In this document: positions 25,194-33,928 of the stretch, one piece after another
Numbering within the stretch: position 1 is the first letter of the stretch
Layout of the letters: each line of letters starts with the position of its first letter
DNA from: Radiobacillus deserti
GTDB taxonomy: Bacteria; Bacillota; Bacilli; Bacillales; Amphibacillaceae
DNA length: 64,000 bases
Assembly (NCBI RefSeq): GCF_007301515.1
Contig: NZ_CP041666.1
Span: forward strand, 3,224,001-3,288,000
Reading direction: 5' to 3'
Program-made: the position numbers and the translations under genes
Notes under the pieces: model-generated
Seen by the model: only the letters and a program-made list of their open reading frames with translations
The model's database searches: none
Told to the model about the DNA's origin: nothing

Positions 25194-26138
25194 ATGCGCA
25201 GATTAACCGTCACATGGATTGCTCTCTCCATCCTCGTGCTAATCGGAGTGTGGTACGTTTGGCAATTGCAATCCCCCTCTTCAGACGCAGAACCCGTTCC
25301 CACACCAAAAGAAGTTCTAACAGATATAGCCAAGGAATCGAAAAATGCGGATAAAAATCAAGAGGAACAAAATGAGTCGACAAAGGATTCCGAAAATAAG
25401 GATCTTGCGGAAGAAATTAAGGAAACCGTTGTCCATGTCGTGGAAAGTGCCATAGGACTGTTTATAAAAAAAGACACTGACATTGTAGCCATCGGTGACT
25501 CATTGACCCAAGGTGTTGGAGATACAACGGAAAATGGTGGATATGTTGGCATTATTGAAAACACATTAAAGAGGACAAATGAAGACATCCATATCAAAAA
25601 CTTCGGCAAAAGAGGAAATCGTTCTGATCAACTATTAAAGCGTCTAGAGCAAGAAGAAATTTCCGAATCCATCCGTGAAGCTGAAATTGTGCTGATTACA
25701 ATAGGAGCAAATGACATAATGAAGGTAGTAAAGGAAAACTTTACACGCCTAGAATATAGTCTTTTTGTGGAAGAACAAGTCGAATACAAGGAAAGATTAC
25801 GAGAAATTATGGAAACGATGCTATCCCTAAACGGGGATGCCAATATTTATTTAGTAGGGTTCTACAATCCTTTTTATGGATATTTTAAAGATGTAGAACA
25901 GCTGGAACAAATTATTAATAACTGGAATGCAACCGGTCAAAGTGTCGCAGAAGAATATGAAAATGTTTCTTTTATTCCTATTTATGACTTATTTACAAAT
26001 ACAGAAGAAGACTTATTATATTCTGATAACTTCCACCCCAATACAAAAGGGTATGAAAAAATGGCAGAACGTATCTTAGATGCCATTGAACCCGATATAA
26101 GAAGAGAAAACAAAAATGAAGAGGATGGGGATGAGTAA
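25194..26138 (+). CDS. ypmR: SGNH/GDSL-type hydrolase, membrane-anchored (YpmR)
   Basis: A 314-residue protein with an N-terminal membrane anchor (residues about 5-24), an acidic linker, and an SGNH hydrolase domain from about residue 95. Block I AIGDSLTQGVGD carries the nucleophile Ser, TIGANDIM is block III with Gly/Asn, and DNFHPNTKGYEKMA is block V with the Asp-His pair. It acts outside the membrane, probably as an esterase on lipid or wall substrate. ATG 25194 was chosen over the TTG one codon earlier. Its TAA overlaps the ATG of ypmS by one base, so the pair is co-translated. Confidence 0.9.
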   Translation: MRRLTVTWIALSILVLIGVWYVWQLQSPSSDAEPVPTPKEVLTDIAKESKNADKNQEEQNESTKDSENKDLAEEIKETVVHVVESAIGLFIKKDTDIVAIGDSLTQGVGDTTENGGYVGIIENTLKRTNEDIHIKNFGKRGNRSDQLLKRLEQEEISESIREAEIVLITIGANDIMKVVKENFTRLEYSLFVEEQVEYKERLREIMETMLSLNGDANIYLVGFYNPFYGYFKDVEQLEQIINNWNATGQSVAEEYENVSFIPIYDLFTNTEEDLLYSDNFHPNTKGYEKMAERILDAIEPDIRRENKNEEDGDE

Positions 26139-26764
26139 TGAGCGAAGCACCAAAGAAAAAGTGGAACTGGAAGCGATGGTTTATCATTCTGGCAAGTATT
26201 AATGTCGGAGTACTTGTACTCTTATTCCTTCTAATCTTTATTCCAGCCCAAACATCAGATGATCCGCCTAAAAAGCAAGATATAGAAGCAGAAGCGGGTG
26301 CAGAACTTGTCGTTCGCTCAAGTAAAGAAGATTTAAGTCAATTGATCAATGGGTATTTGGATAAACTTTTGAAGAATAAAGCAGATGACTTCGAAGTTAC
26401 CTTGGATGAGAACGTAGTGATTATTGGTTCTGTAGAAGCATTTCAAACGAAAATACCGGTAACCATCGAGATGGAACCAGTCGTTCAAGAAAATGGAGAT
26501 TTAGTTTTAAAACAAGAAAAAATTTCACTTGGTCTCTTGCCACTTCCACGGAATAAAATTTTATCCTACATTGATAAAGGCTACCCAACACCTGATTGGG
26601 TAAAAATTTATCCAAAGAAGGAAAGCATCTATGTAGCTGTAACAGAAATGGACATTAAAAGTAATTTTAAAGTAAAGGTAGAATCCTTTGACCTAAAAAA
26701 TGATGATTTACGATTTAAATTTAAAGTTCCAAATAAAATATTCGGGATATCCTTTAACTTTTAG
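26138..26764 (+). CDS. ypmS: YpmS-family (DUF2140) membrane-anchored protein
   Basis: A 208-residue protein with a basic start (MSEAPKKKWNWKRW), one membrane helix at about residues 13-36, and an extracellular beta-rich domain. The YpmS/DUF2140 family always pairs with YpmR, as here, where the start overlaps the ypmR stop by one base. Its function is not established; a lipid-binding role has been discussed for the fold. A strong terminator follows. Confidence 0.88.
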   Translation: MSEAPKKKWNWKRWFIILASINVGVLVLLFLLIFIPAQTSDDPPKKQDIEAEAGAELVVRSSKEDLSQLINGYLDKLLKNKADDFEVTLDENVVIIGSVEAFQTKIPVTIEMEPVVQENGDLVLKQEKISLGLLPLPRNKILSYIDKGYPTPDWVKIYPKKESIYVAVTEMDIKSNFKVKVESFDLKNDDLRFKFKVPNKIFGISFNF

Positions 26765-26768
26765 ATAA

Positions 26769-26804
26769 GAAAAATCTGACTCCATTTTTCGAGTCAGATT
26801 TTTC
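26769..26804. terminator. bidirectional intrinsic terminator
   Basis: The perfect stem AAAAATCTGACTC with its complement and flanking A and T runs separates ypmS from the convergent acetyltransferase. Confidence 0.85.
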
Positions 26805-26811
26805 AATGTAT

Positions 26812-27372
26812 TTATTGTATTTTTGCATATATACATGTATCCCTTAATGTCTGTCCGTCCATTGATACATCATCGTTTTTAAGTGTAGCTTCTAATTCAA
26901 AGCCTAGCCGTTCTGGAATAGCTCGACTTTTTTCATTCAATCGGTCGCAGCGGATTTCAACCCTCCGCGCTCCAAGTGTGTCAAATGCGAAACTGGCAAT
27001 TCCTTCTACTGCTTCCGTCATGTAGCCTTTTCCACTTTTTCTAGCATCAATCCAATAGCCGATTTCGAATTTTGGAACAGACCAGTCGATTCGGTGCAGA
27101 CCGGATGATGCAATAAAGTCCCCAGTTTCCCGATCAAAGACTAGAAGACGCAAATCCTCTCTTTTCAAAAACCGAATGTGGGATTCTCTAATATTTGTTT
27201 CTACATCCTCTTCCGTTTGTTCTTTATTTGCAAATGGTAACCATTGTTTCAGTTCATGTCTGGATGCTTGTATCGCTTCATATACCTGCTTCCCATCTCC
27301 TGGACGTGGCATTCGAATCAGTAGCCTTTCTGTATAAAAGGATGTCGGAAACTCTCTCAGTAGCGGATTCAT
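26812..27372 (-). CDS. RimJ/RimL-type GNAT acetyltransferase
   Basis: A 186-residue cytosolic N-acetyltransferase of the RimJ/RimL group. The start TERLLIRMPRPGDGKQVYEA and the core FEIGYWIDARKSGKGYMTEA with the acetyl-CoA loop, then RRVEIRCDRLNEKSRAIPERLGF (residues about 135-157), are characteristic. Candidate acceptors are ribosomal-protein termini or small amines. It is a single gene with the ATG at 27372 after AGGGAGG. Confidence 0.9.
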   Translation of the reverse strand: MNPLLREFPTSFYTERLLIRMPRPGDGKQVYEAIQASRHELKQWLPFANKEQTEEDVETNIRESHIRFLKREDLRLLVFDRETGDFIASSGLHRIDWSVPKFEIGYWIDARKSGKGYMTEAVEGIASFAFDTLGARRVEIRCDRLNEKSRAIPERLGFELEATLKNDDVSMDGQTLRDTCIYAKIQ

Positions 27373-27391
27373 TCAAACCAACCTCCCTTAT

Positions 27392-28240
27392 CTAATCCTT
27401 TTCTATTTCAATTTCTCCTACATCTGTTTTAACTTGTAGGATCGGATTTCCATTACCTTGCTCTACATAATAACTCTTCCCGGAGGATTTTGGAATACTA
27501 GAAAAACCGTTTACCGAAACTTCACCCACATCACTAGCTAAATCGAAAGTAAAATTCTCTGGCTCATTTCGAAGAGATACAGATATCTCTCCTACATTGG
27601 AATTAATTTTAACATCATCCACGAATGAATCTAGCTCTAAGCTCACTTCCCCAGTATCAGATTCTATCGAAAAAGCACCTGTACCAGCATTGACTTCGAT
27701 TTCTCCAACATCTGTATGCAACGTGCTCTTAGCTGCCACCACTTGGTTGATAGTCATATCTCCAACATCACTATATGCGATAAGTTCTTTCGTCTTAATA
27801 TTACTTATTCGTACTTCTCCTACATTTGACTCCATTGTAATCGATTTAAATTCCTTATCAGGAAGCTTAACCTCTACAATGGAACCACGATCTTGGAATG
27901 AGAAAATGGGATAGGCATACCATGGAGCATCTGATTTATCAAAAATAACATCGATTGTATCATCCGTTTGTTTCATGGAATATTCGACGTGTTCTTTTCG
28001 AAGTTTTTTTGTTTGGACTCGTACCTCTATCTGATCTGTCTGACTCTTAGATACAATTACTTCTCCAACATCTACATTCACATTTACACGCTCCACGCTT
28101 CCGGAGTCAAATGACTTTGTTTCTGAAATATCTGTATTATCCCCGCCTGTTAGAAAATGATCACCAGTAGCATACGTGGTAAACACGCCAACTAAACCTA
28201 AAACAAATAGCACCGCAGCTATAAGCGCAACTTTTTTCAT
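27392..28240 (-). CDS. DUF4097-family beta-repeat membrane-anchored protein
   Basis: A 282-residue protein with an N-terminal signal or anchor (residues about 4-24) and a long beta-repeat domain in which the motif VGEV/VGEI recurs at least seven times, each followed by a short hydrophobic strand (VGEVIVS, VGEVRIS, VGEIEVN, TGEVSLE, VGEISVS, VGEVSVN, VGEIEIE). This is the DUF4097 solenoid, usually a cell-envelope or stress-signalling partner of PadR/DUF1700 genes. It is the third gene of a three-gene operon, starting one base after the DUF1700 gene. Molecular function is unknown. Confidence 0.88.
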   Translation of the reverse strand: MKKVALIAAVLFVLGLVGVFTTYATGDHFLTGGDNTDISETKSFDSGSVERVNVNVDVGEVIVSKSQTDQIEVRVQTKKLRKEHVEYSMKQTDDTIDVIFDKSDAPWYAYPIFSFQDRGSIVEVKLPDKEFKSITMESNVGEVRISNIKTKELIAYSDVGDMTINQVVAAKSTLHTDVGEIEVNAGTGAFSIESDTGEVSLELDSFVDDVKINSNVGEISVSLRNEPENFTFDLASDVGEVSVNGFSSIPKSSGKSYYVEQGNGNPILQVKTDVGEIEIEKD

Positions 28241-28241
28241 C

Positions 28242-28790
28242 TTAACGTTCCCCCTTTACAATTCGAATGTTATATTTCACATATTTTAAGATAAGAAAGT
28301 AGAGACCTTTCCCAACATAAAGCATCCCAATCCCAAACAACACTCCGAAACTTGAAACGGTGAGCGTAACAAAAAACGGCTGTAGAAAAGAATCTGCATA
28401 CCCAATATTTGCAACAAACCAGACAATCGGTATAAACATAAGTGCAATAGAGGATACAGCTAAACCTAGATATACCGCTACAATTGCTGCAACTGGTCCG
28501 ACTACAAGAATTAAATTAAAAAAACTCAAGCTAATTGTCGCAAGAATTACTCTTGATATATTTCTCACTGACTTATCCGTTTGTGCTTGTGTAAGTCGAT
28601 ATTCCATTAGCATATCTCTTGCAATCCATTTAGGATTTCCAAGTTCTGCTGAAATTTCTTCTTCTGATTTCCCTTCTTGCTCACCATTTTCAAAATGTTC
28701 TATAAAATCGTATATAAGCTCCATTCGATCATCTTTAGGAATTTTGTCTAATTGAAGATCCAACTCCCGTAGAAATGTTTCCTTATTCAC
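28242..28790 (-). CDS. DUF1700 (HAAS-domain) membrane protein
   Basis: A 182-residue protein whose N-terminal 75 residues form the HAAS signalling domain (LRELDLQLDKIPKDDRMELI, then GNPKWIARDML), followed by three to four membrane helices. HAAS-domain proteins co-occur with PadR repressors and DUF4097 proteins in envelope-stress operons. Its start overlaps the PadR stop by 8 bases, indicating translational coupling. The biochemical role is unknown. Confidence 0.88.
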   Translation of the reverse strand: MNKETFLRELDLQLDKIPKDDRMELIYDFIEHFENGEQEGKSEEEISAELGNPKWIARDMLMEYRLTQAQTDKSVRNISRVILATISLSFFNLILVVGPVAAIVAVYLGLAVSSIALMFIPIVWFVANIGYADSFLQPFFVTLTVSSFGVLFGIGMLYVGKGLYFLILKYVKYNIRIVKGER

Positions 28791-29106
28791 TTTTCTCTGC
28801 CTCCTTGATTAGTCCATTTACCGCACTGCTAAACACGTTCCATTCCTTAATTAAGGATTGCATATAATCACGCCCCGCTTCTGTTAAGGAATAATATTTA
28901 CGCGATGGTCCTTCCGTTGATTCTGACAAATAAGTCGTAAAATAATTTTCTTTTGTTAATCGTCTAAGCAAAGGATATAAAGTTCCTTCGGCTACATCTA
29001 TTCGTTTGGAAATATTCTGAGCTAGTTCATATCCGTATTGATCCTTTTCTGAGATTAAGACTAGGACACAGAGCTCCAAAACACCCTTCTTAAATTGCAC
29101 ATTCAT
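28783..29106 (-). CDS. PadR-family transcriptional repressor
   Basis: A 107-residue winged-helix regulator with the PadR signature KKGVLELCVLVLISEKDQYG, LAQNISKRIDVAEGTLYPLL and the wing PSRKYYSLTEAGRDY. It has the short C-terminal dimerisation helix of subfamily 2. It heads the operon with DUF1700 and DUF4097, which it most likely controls. A 19-bp palindrome upstream is a good operator candidate. The inducing signal is unknown. Confidence 0.92.
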   Translation of the reverse strand: MNVQFKKGVLELCVLVLISEKDQYGYELAQNISKRIDVAEGTLYPLLRRLTKENYFTTYLSESTEGPSRKYYSLTEAGRDYMQSLIKEWNVFSSAVNGLIKEAEKSE

Positions 29107-29167
29107 TTTTTCAGCTCCTACCTTTTATCCACTAGTGATTAATATACAATAGTTATGGAAAAAAATA

Positions 29168-29186
29168 ATACTCTTGAGAAGAGTAT
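29168..29186. promoter_or_regulatory. candidate PadR operator
   Basis: The perfect palindrome ATACTCTT-GAG-AAGAGTAT lies 62 bases upstream of the PadR start codon, in the expected promoter zone. PadR proteins typically bind such AT-rich palindromes (ATGT/ACAT type). Assignment is by position. Confidence 0.5.
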
Positions 29187-29221
29187 AATACACACTATTG
29201 AATAATACAAGGTACTAAATA

Positions 29222-29251
29222 AAAAATAATAAGCTTGATAAAAATCAAGCT
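29222..29251 (-). terminator. intrinsic terminator of the YiiX-like gene
   Basis: On the minus strand the stem AGCTTGAT pairs with ATCAAGCT over a four-base loop and is followed by a T-rich run, directly after the stop codon of the gene at 29253. Confidence 0.75.
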
Positions 29252-29252
29252 A

Positions 29253-29852
29253 TTAACCCAACGCTCGCTCGAAGTTTCCAACCAATGGCTTTGTTTCAAG
29301 GAGATGGGGATACGCATTAAGCTTTCCTCTATAGATTAGTTCTAGTTGATGAAGATTCAATAAGTCCTGCGGACGAACTAAACAAACTGGTTTTTCCAAA
29401 TCAATGACTCCACTCTCTTTTAGAAGTATGGCAACAAACTGAGAACAAAAGTATTTATTTTCTCGATTCCATTCTCTGTTCATAATCACCGTAAATAACC
29501 CTAACAGATTATACCGATAGTATTGTTGCATGGACTCCATATATTTGATTCGACGCTTCATGATAAAAAGCTCTTGATCTGTTACGGAATAACTATACAC
29601 TGCACAGGTTGACCGTTGAAAAAGCTCTGTCTCTACATTCTCTCGAACAAAACCTGCGTTAAACGGATTCCTCGGATTTTTTCTTCCAAAGCTGTATAGT
29701 TCAGTTAACCCTTTATCAAAGGAAATGGAACAGTGGTTTAGCGTCGATCTCGTGCAGAGATTTATTGTCTTGTTTAGTAATGTCCCTGTATCTGTAAAAA
29801 GTAAATAAATCTTTTTAATAGCGACCAAACCCCTTCCGATCCTATCAATCAT
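29253..29852 (-). CDS. YiiX/YebB-like permuted NlpC/P60 papain-fold protein
   Basis: A 199-residue soluble protein with the circularly permuted papain-like layout: a His in TLNHCSISFDKGLTELYSFG near residue 40 and the nucleophile Cys in KYFCSQFVAILLKESG near residue 145. Relatives act on lipids, amide bonds or cell-wall peptides; the substrate here is unknown. There is no signal peptide, so it is cytosolic or membrane-associated through the N-terminal basic helix. It is monocistronic, next to the PadR operon but in a separate transcript. Confidence 0.75.
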   Translation of the reverse strand: MIDRIGRGLVAIKKIYLLFTDTGTLLNKTINLCTRSTLNHCSISFDKGLTELYSFGRKNPRNPFNAGFVRENVETELFQRSTCAVYSYSVTDQELFIMKRRIKYMESMQQYYRYNLLGLFTVIMNREWNRENKYFCSQFVAILLKESGVIDLEKPVCLVRPQDLLNLHQLELIYRGKLNAYPHLLETKPLVGNFERALG

Positions 29853-29964
29853 TTATTCTTTTCCATAACTATATATCTATCATACATTTAATCCTACAAT
29901 TATCAATAAGACTTTTTTAAATTAAGCTTCCGAACTAAAAGTTTAAAATTTTCAAAAAATAGGA

Positions 29965-29993
29965 TTGACTATTTCCAACTATTGAATTATAAT
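29965..29993 (+). promoter_or_regulatory. sigma-A promoter of metY
   Basis: TTGACT at 29965-29970 and TATAAT at 29988-29993 are separated by 17 bases. They lie just upstream of the S-box leader, so this is a near-consensus promoter for the metY transcript. Confidence 0.8.
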
Positions 29994-30020
29994 CCATTAC
30001 AAAGTTAGATTAATCGAATA

Positions 30021-30176
30021 TCTCTTATCCAGAGAGGCGGAGGGACTAGGCCCGATGAAGCCCGGCAACCATCAAGTCATATTGAAAAGGTGCCAATTCC
30101 TACAGGTCCATGATCTGAAAGATAAGAGGAGGAAAATGTATTACACCACCCTCTTCTTACGGAAGAGGGTGTTTTT
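30021..30176 (+). promoter_or_regulatory. SAM-I (S-box) riboswitch with terminator
   Basis: The leader contains the closing helix CTCTTATC (30022-30029) with GATAAGAG (30121-30128), the conserved AGAGAGGCGGAGGGAC and GATGAAGCCCGGCAACC blocks, and a GGTGCCAATTCC arm, which are the S-box hallmarks. A terminator hairpin (CACCCTCTTC with its complement, then TTTTT) is at 30147-30176. High S-adenosylmethionine should favour termination and turn metY off. Confidence 0.97.
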
Positions 30177-30256
30177 ATATCTTTTCCCTCTCCACCCTTC
30201 ATGAACCTTGTGGCACATTTCATAAGATCCTAGAAAAAATATTAGGAGGAATATGC

Positions 30257-32002
30257 ATGGTAAAATCTTTTTATCAACAAGGAATTGAAACACTATTACT
30301 TCACGGAGGTCAAGAGCCAGATCCAACTACTGGATCTAGAGCTGTTCCCATTTATCAAACAACATCTTATGTTTTTCGAGACACAGAGCATGCCCAAAAC
30401 TTATTCGCATTAGCAGAGCCAGGGAACATTTATTCCAGAATTATGAACCCCACAGTAGATGCGTTTGAGCGTCGAATTGCGTTATTAGAAGATGGAATCG
30501 GGGCTGTCGCTACATCTTCTGGTGCTGCAGCGATTACCTTATCTATTTTAAATATTGCAAATGCTGGAGATGAAATTGTTGCAGATAGTAATTTGTACGG
30601 AGGCACCTTTAATTTGTTCCAAAAAACATTACCCAAATACGGTATTACAGTGAAGTTTGTAGATGGGTCAGACCCAGAGAATTATCGAAAAGCGATCACA
30701 GATAAAACAAAAGCCATTTACGGAGAAATCATTACAAATCCGAGTTTGCAAATTTTGGATGTTGAAAATGTCGCCGCCATTGCACATGAGCATGGCATTC
30801 CGTTGATTGTAGATAATACTTTTGCCACCCCTTACCTCGCAAAGCCTCTATCATGGGGAGCAGACATTGTCGTTCATTCCGCAACAAAATGGATTGGTGG
30901 GCACGGAACGGCAATTGGAGGCGTAGTCGTAGACGGAGGGAAGTTTGATTGGAACAATCCTAAATTCCCGGAATTTACGGAACCAGATGAAAGCTATAAT
31001 GGATTACGATATGCACAGGATATTGGTCCCGCTGCTTTTTCTATTAAACTAAGAGTTCAATTACTGCGAGATATTGGGGCATGTTTAAGTCCTCAAAATG
31101 CGTTTATATTTTTACAAGGATTAGAAACGTTAAATCTCCGAGTTCAAAAACATAATGAACATGCGCAGAAGGTTGTGGAATACTTATCTAATCACCCAGC
31201 TGTAGAATGGGTCACTTACCCAGGGGTGAAGGAGCACCCTTCGCATGAATTAGCACATAAATATTTAAATGGACATTACGGGTCCATTGTTATTTTCGGA
31301 ATTAAAGGAGGAAGAGAAGCAGGCCGGAAACTAATTGATTCTATTCAGCTTTTCTCCCATGTGGCAAATGTTGGGGATGCAAAATCACTGATTATTCACC
31401 CTGCTTCTACGACACATCAACAGCTAAATGAGGATAGTCTTAAGCAAAGTGGTGTAACAGAGGAATTGGTAAGACTTTCAATCGGACTAGAATCTCCTGA
31501 GGATATTATCCGAGACTTAGATCAGGCAATTGCGAAAGCTACCGGATTTAATAAAACGATAAAAGAAACAACGGATCAAGTTGTAAAATGGGCACTTCAA
31601 TCCCCATTTGACCGTTCATCGGGGCAGCCGAGACAAAAAGTTATCGCATTTGTAGGATCAACGGATAATCCAGCTAGTGATATTTATCAAGAGTCCTTAA
31701 AGTTGCAGCAATTCGGATTTCAAATCGTTCATGCGGGGGCGAACTTAGACTCATTAGCTTCCATAGAAAGCGAGATTGATATTGTATATGTGACGCAATC
31801 TGGACTAGACCAACTATCTTTCTCTGATATTGAATCATTGAAAACGAAGATTCTATGGCTAAATTCTTCTACCTCTGTATTACAAAATACAGAAGCTCCT
31901 GATTTAAGCGGGGTTACGGTAGTGGAAAGCCGAAATATTTATGAAGAAGCATTGAAAGCTAGAGGTTATCAAGCTAAAGAGCTTACAGAAATAGGACTAT
32001 AA
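30257..32002 (+). CDS. metY: O-acetylhomoserine sulfhydrylase with extra C-terminal Rossmann-like domain
   Basis: Residues 1-430 are a Cys/Met metabolism PLP enzyme making homocysteine from O-acetylhomoserine and sulfide. The motifs include [34 protein letters not shown] and the PLP lysine in [16 protein letters not shown]. Residues about 455-581 are an added domain ([20 protein letters not shown], then [15 protein letters not shown]) that resembles a YccU-type CoA-binding fold and is absent from standard 430-residue MetY. It is controlled by the S-box riboswitch. The ATG follows AGGAGGAATATGC. A decayed partial copy lies at 48493..48694. Confidence 0.93.
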   Translation: MVKSFYQQGIETLLLHGGQEPDPTTGSRAVPIYQTTSYVFRDTEHAQNLFALAEPGNIYSRIMNPTVDAFERRIALLEDGIGAVATSSGAAAITLSILNIANAGDEIVADSNLYGGTFNLFQKTLPKYGITVKFVDGSDPENYRKAITDKTKAIYGEIITNPSLQILDVENVAAIAHEHGIPLIVDNTFATPYLAKPLSWGADIVVHSATKWIGGHGTAIGGVVVDGGKFDWNNPKFPEFTEPDESYNGLRYAQDIGPAAFSIKLRVQLLRDIGACLSPQNAFIFLQGLETLNLRVQKHNEHAQKVVEYLSNHPAVEWVTYPGVKEHPSHELAHKYLNGHYGSIVIFGIKGGREAGRKLIDSIQLFSHVANVGDAKSLIIHPASTTHQQLNEDSLKQSGVTEELVRLSIGLESPEDIIRDLDQAIAKATGFNKTIKETTDQVVKWALQSPFDRSSGQPRQKVIAFVGSTDNPASDIYQESLKLQQFGFQIVHAGANLDSLASIESEIDIVYVTQSGLDQLSFSDIESLKTKILWLNSSTSVLQNTEAPDLSGVTVVESRNIYEEALKARGYQAKELTEIGL

Positions 32003-32041
32003 ATAATAAGAAGCTTGAGGCATCTGCCTCAAGCTTCTTAT
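32003..32041. terminator. bidirectional intrinsic terminator
   Basis: An 18-bp stem (AATAAGAAGCTTGAGGCA and its complement) with a 2-base loop lies between the convergent metY and CDF genes and can end both. Confidence 0.85.
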
Positions 32042-33004
32042 TTAGTGACTGTGACCGTGATGATGGTGCGTATGACCTTCTTGTTCTTCCATTTGACACA
32101 TAATCGAATCCTCGTGGGGATGTTCTTCATTTTCTAATTGAATCGTGATATGGCCAATCCCCTTATGTTGCAGAAGGTGTTCTATATCTCGTAACATGGC
32201 TTGGCTCTCTATTAAGGAGATATTTTCAGTGACAACAGCATGACAGGACAATGCATTTTGACCGCTTGTAATACTCCATACATGCAAATCATGAATGCTA
32301 GAAAGACCTGGTACACCGTTTAATGTTGCTACAATATCATCCAGGTTTACATTTTTTGGAGTTCCCTCCATTAATACATGGAGAGAATCCTTCGTAACGC
32401 GCCAGCCACTTATTAGTACTAATAGTGCAACGATGACACTGGCCAATGGATCTGCCCATCCCCAACCAAATGCCATAATCAAAATGGCTGCAATAATGGC
32501 TCCAACAGACCCGAGCATATCTCCAAGAACATGGAGAAAGGCTGCCCTTACATTTAAATTTTCTTCCGTATCTCCACGCATAAGAATCCAAGCGACTACT
32601 ACATTCACAAGTAACCCAATAATAGCGATGATAAGCATTCCTACAGAAGCAACCTCAGGAGGTTCTGTGAAACGATGGTACGCCTCATAAAAAATATATA
32701 GCGCAATTAAGGTAAGTGTAATTCCATTAAATAAAGCAGCTAAAATTTCAAATCGTTTATATCCATATGTCTTGCTGTAGTCTGCCGCTTTTTCTCCGAT
32801 AATAAAAGCAATCAGTCCTACTCCTAATGCTACAGCATCACTGAACATATGTCCGGCATCTGATAATAAAGCTAGACTATTGGTTAAAAATCCTCCAATA
32901 ACTTCTACAATCATGAAGCCTGCGATAAAGATAAAACTAATGAGTAAAGCCTTTTTATTTGCACCATGTGTATGGTCATGGCCGTGACTGTGATCATGTC
33001 CCAT
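32042..33004 (-). CDS. czcD: cation diffusion facilitator, Zn2+/Cd2+/Co2+ exporter
   Basis: A 320-residue CDF transporter with six helices, exchanging metal ions for protons. The metal-site helices LLSDAGHMFSDAVALG (TM2) and LHVLGDMLGSVGAI (TM5) are intact. Both termini are His-rich (MGHDHSHGHDHTHG and GHTHHHHGHSH), typical of zinc exporters. It is divergent from a CzrA-like ArsR repressor, with a palindrome between them, so zinc-inducible expression is likely. The ATG follows GAGAGTTGG. Confidence 0.93.
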   Translation of the reverse strand: MGHDHSHGHDHTHGANKKALLISFIFIAGFMIVEVIGGFLTNSLALLSDAGHMFSDAVALGVGLIAFIIGEKAADYSKTYGYKRFEILAALFNGITLTLIALYIFYEAYHRFTEPPEVASVGMLIIAIIGLLVNVVVAWILMRGDTEENLNVRAAFLHVLGDMLGSVGAIIAAILIMAFGWGWADPLASVIVALLVLISGWRVTKDSLHVLMEGTPKNVNLDDIVATLNGVPGLSSIHDLHVWSITSGQNALSCHAVVTENISLIESQAMLRDIEHLLQHKGIGHITIQLENEEHPHEDSIMCQMEEQEGHTHHHHGHSH

Positions 33005-33027
33005 TATCCAACTCTCCCTTCACGTAC

Positions 33028-33060
33028 ATTACTATATGCATATATTATCATATATGTAAT
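33028..33060. promoter_or_regulatory. candidate CzrA-type operator
   Basis: An imperfect 33-bp palindrome with outer arms ATTAC and GTAAT and inner arms ATATATGC and ATATATG lies 24 bases upstream of the CDF exporter start, in the divergent region shared with the ArsR-type gene. Its AT-rich TATATG pattern matches operators of the CzrA/SmtB group. Confidence 0.6.
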
Positions 33061-33193
33061 ACCTATAAAACAATTATTGATAAATTTAATGGAGTTGCTC
33101 CTGTTGTTATTACTAAACAAAAATTGACAAGGTCTTTATTATTTTATACGCTTTTTTTATACATTACATACCGCTTAAGAAGAGGTGAAAAAC

Positions 33194-33529
33194 ATGGAAA
33201 ACCATCCAGAGCAAAACGAAGCAAAAGATACGGAATATAAGGAGTTAGATGAAGAAACCTTATTTGTTGTGTCTCAATCGTTCAAAGCTTTAAGTGACCC
33301 TACCCGCATTCGGATTCTTCATTTATTATTTCATAAAGAGTACTCTGTAAATGAAATGGCAGATACGTTAAATCTTCGTCAATCTACCGTTTCCCATCAG
33401 CTTCGTTTTTTAAAAAATCTTCGTTTAGTGAAGTATAGACGAGAAGGAACCACTTTGTTTTACTCCCATGATGATCAGCACGTCATGGATATTCTAAAGC
33501 AATCCATTAATCACGCCTTACACCATTAA
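33194..33529 (+). CDS. czrA: CzrA-like ArsR-family zinc-sensing repressor
   Basis: A 111-residue winged-helix repressor. The core [19 protein letters not shown] and helix [20 protein letters not shown] are ArsR-family. The C-terminal helix [20 protein letters not shown] carries the Asp/His residues of the alpha-5 zinc site used by CzrA. The start was set at ATG 33194, six bases after AGAGGTGA, rather than an upstream GTG. It should repress the divergent CDF exporter until zinc or cobalt binds. Confidence 0.9.
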   Translation: MENHPEQNEAKDTEYKELDEETLFVVSQSFKALSDPTRIRILHLLFHKEYSVNEMADTLNLRQSTVSHQLRFLKNLRLVKYRREGTTLFYSHDDQHVMDILKQSINHALHH

Positions 33530-33743
33530 AGAATTTGTGACGCCTGTGTAATGCTTCTCTTTTTTATCTTCCATTTCTCGTCCCTACGTCTGATATACTT
33601 CCTACTGACTGGACAGGTTATTCTTATAATATGCAAAAATGACGTGTGCCTCTTTATGGGGCCGACTCTACGTCACCCCATTCTTGGCATGGCCATTCTG
33701 TTTTCCCTTCATGTATTAATTTCCAAAATCACTTTTTAAATCG

Positions 33744-33771
33744 TTCTATAAAGGGTAGTGACTTTATAGAA
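33744..33771 (+). promoter_or_regulatory. perfect inverted repeat upstream of the cytochrome bd operon
   Basis: TTCTATAAAG and CTTTATAGAA (10-bp arms, 8-base spacer) lie 50 bases upstream of the 29-aa ORF that opens the cytochrome bd operon, in otherwise gene-free DNA (33530-33820). It may be an operator or a leader hairpin. It does not match a Rex site. Confidence 0.45.
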
Positions 33772-33820
33772 TAATGTAAGTTTGATTCTAATTTATAGAG
33801 ATATACGAGGAGCGTATTCC

Positions 33821-33910
33821 ATGTATAAAAAGCAAGAGCGAATCCTTATTAGGGTATCTTTTATAGTTGCTTTTATCATGTTACTAGCTTTATTAGGACG
33901 AATATTTTAA
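33821..33910 (+). CDS. 29-aa single-span membrane protein at the head of the cyd operon
   Basis: A very short ORF starting MYKKQERILIRVSF, with one hydrophobic helix (IVAFIMLLALLG) and a charged start. The ATG at 33821 follows CGAGGAG, so translation is likely. It ends 18 bases before the oxidase subunit I gene. It may be an accessory or assembly peptide for the oxidase, in addition to the CydS peptide at the other end of the operon. I do not recognise its family. Confidence 0.6.
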   Translation: MYKKQERILIRVSFIVAFIMLLALLGRIF

Positions 33911-33928
33911 CTAGAGGATGATTGAAGT

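Noticed and set aside
33551..33739. A 62-codon plus-strand frame after the ArsR-type gene
   Set aside because: It has no ribosome site, a composition of random AT-rich DNA and no family resemblance.
33744..33771. Rex operator for the bd oxidase operon
   Set aside because: The arms TTCTATAAAG do not fit the TTGTGA-type Rex consensus.
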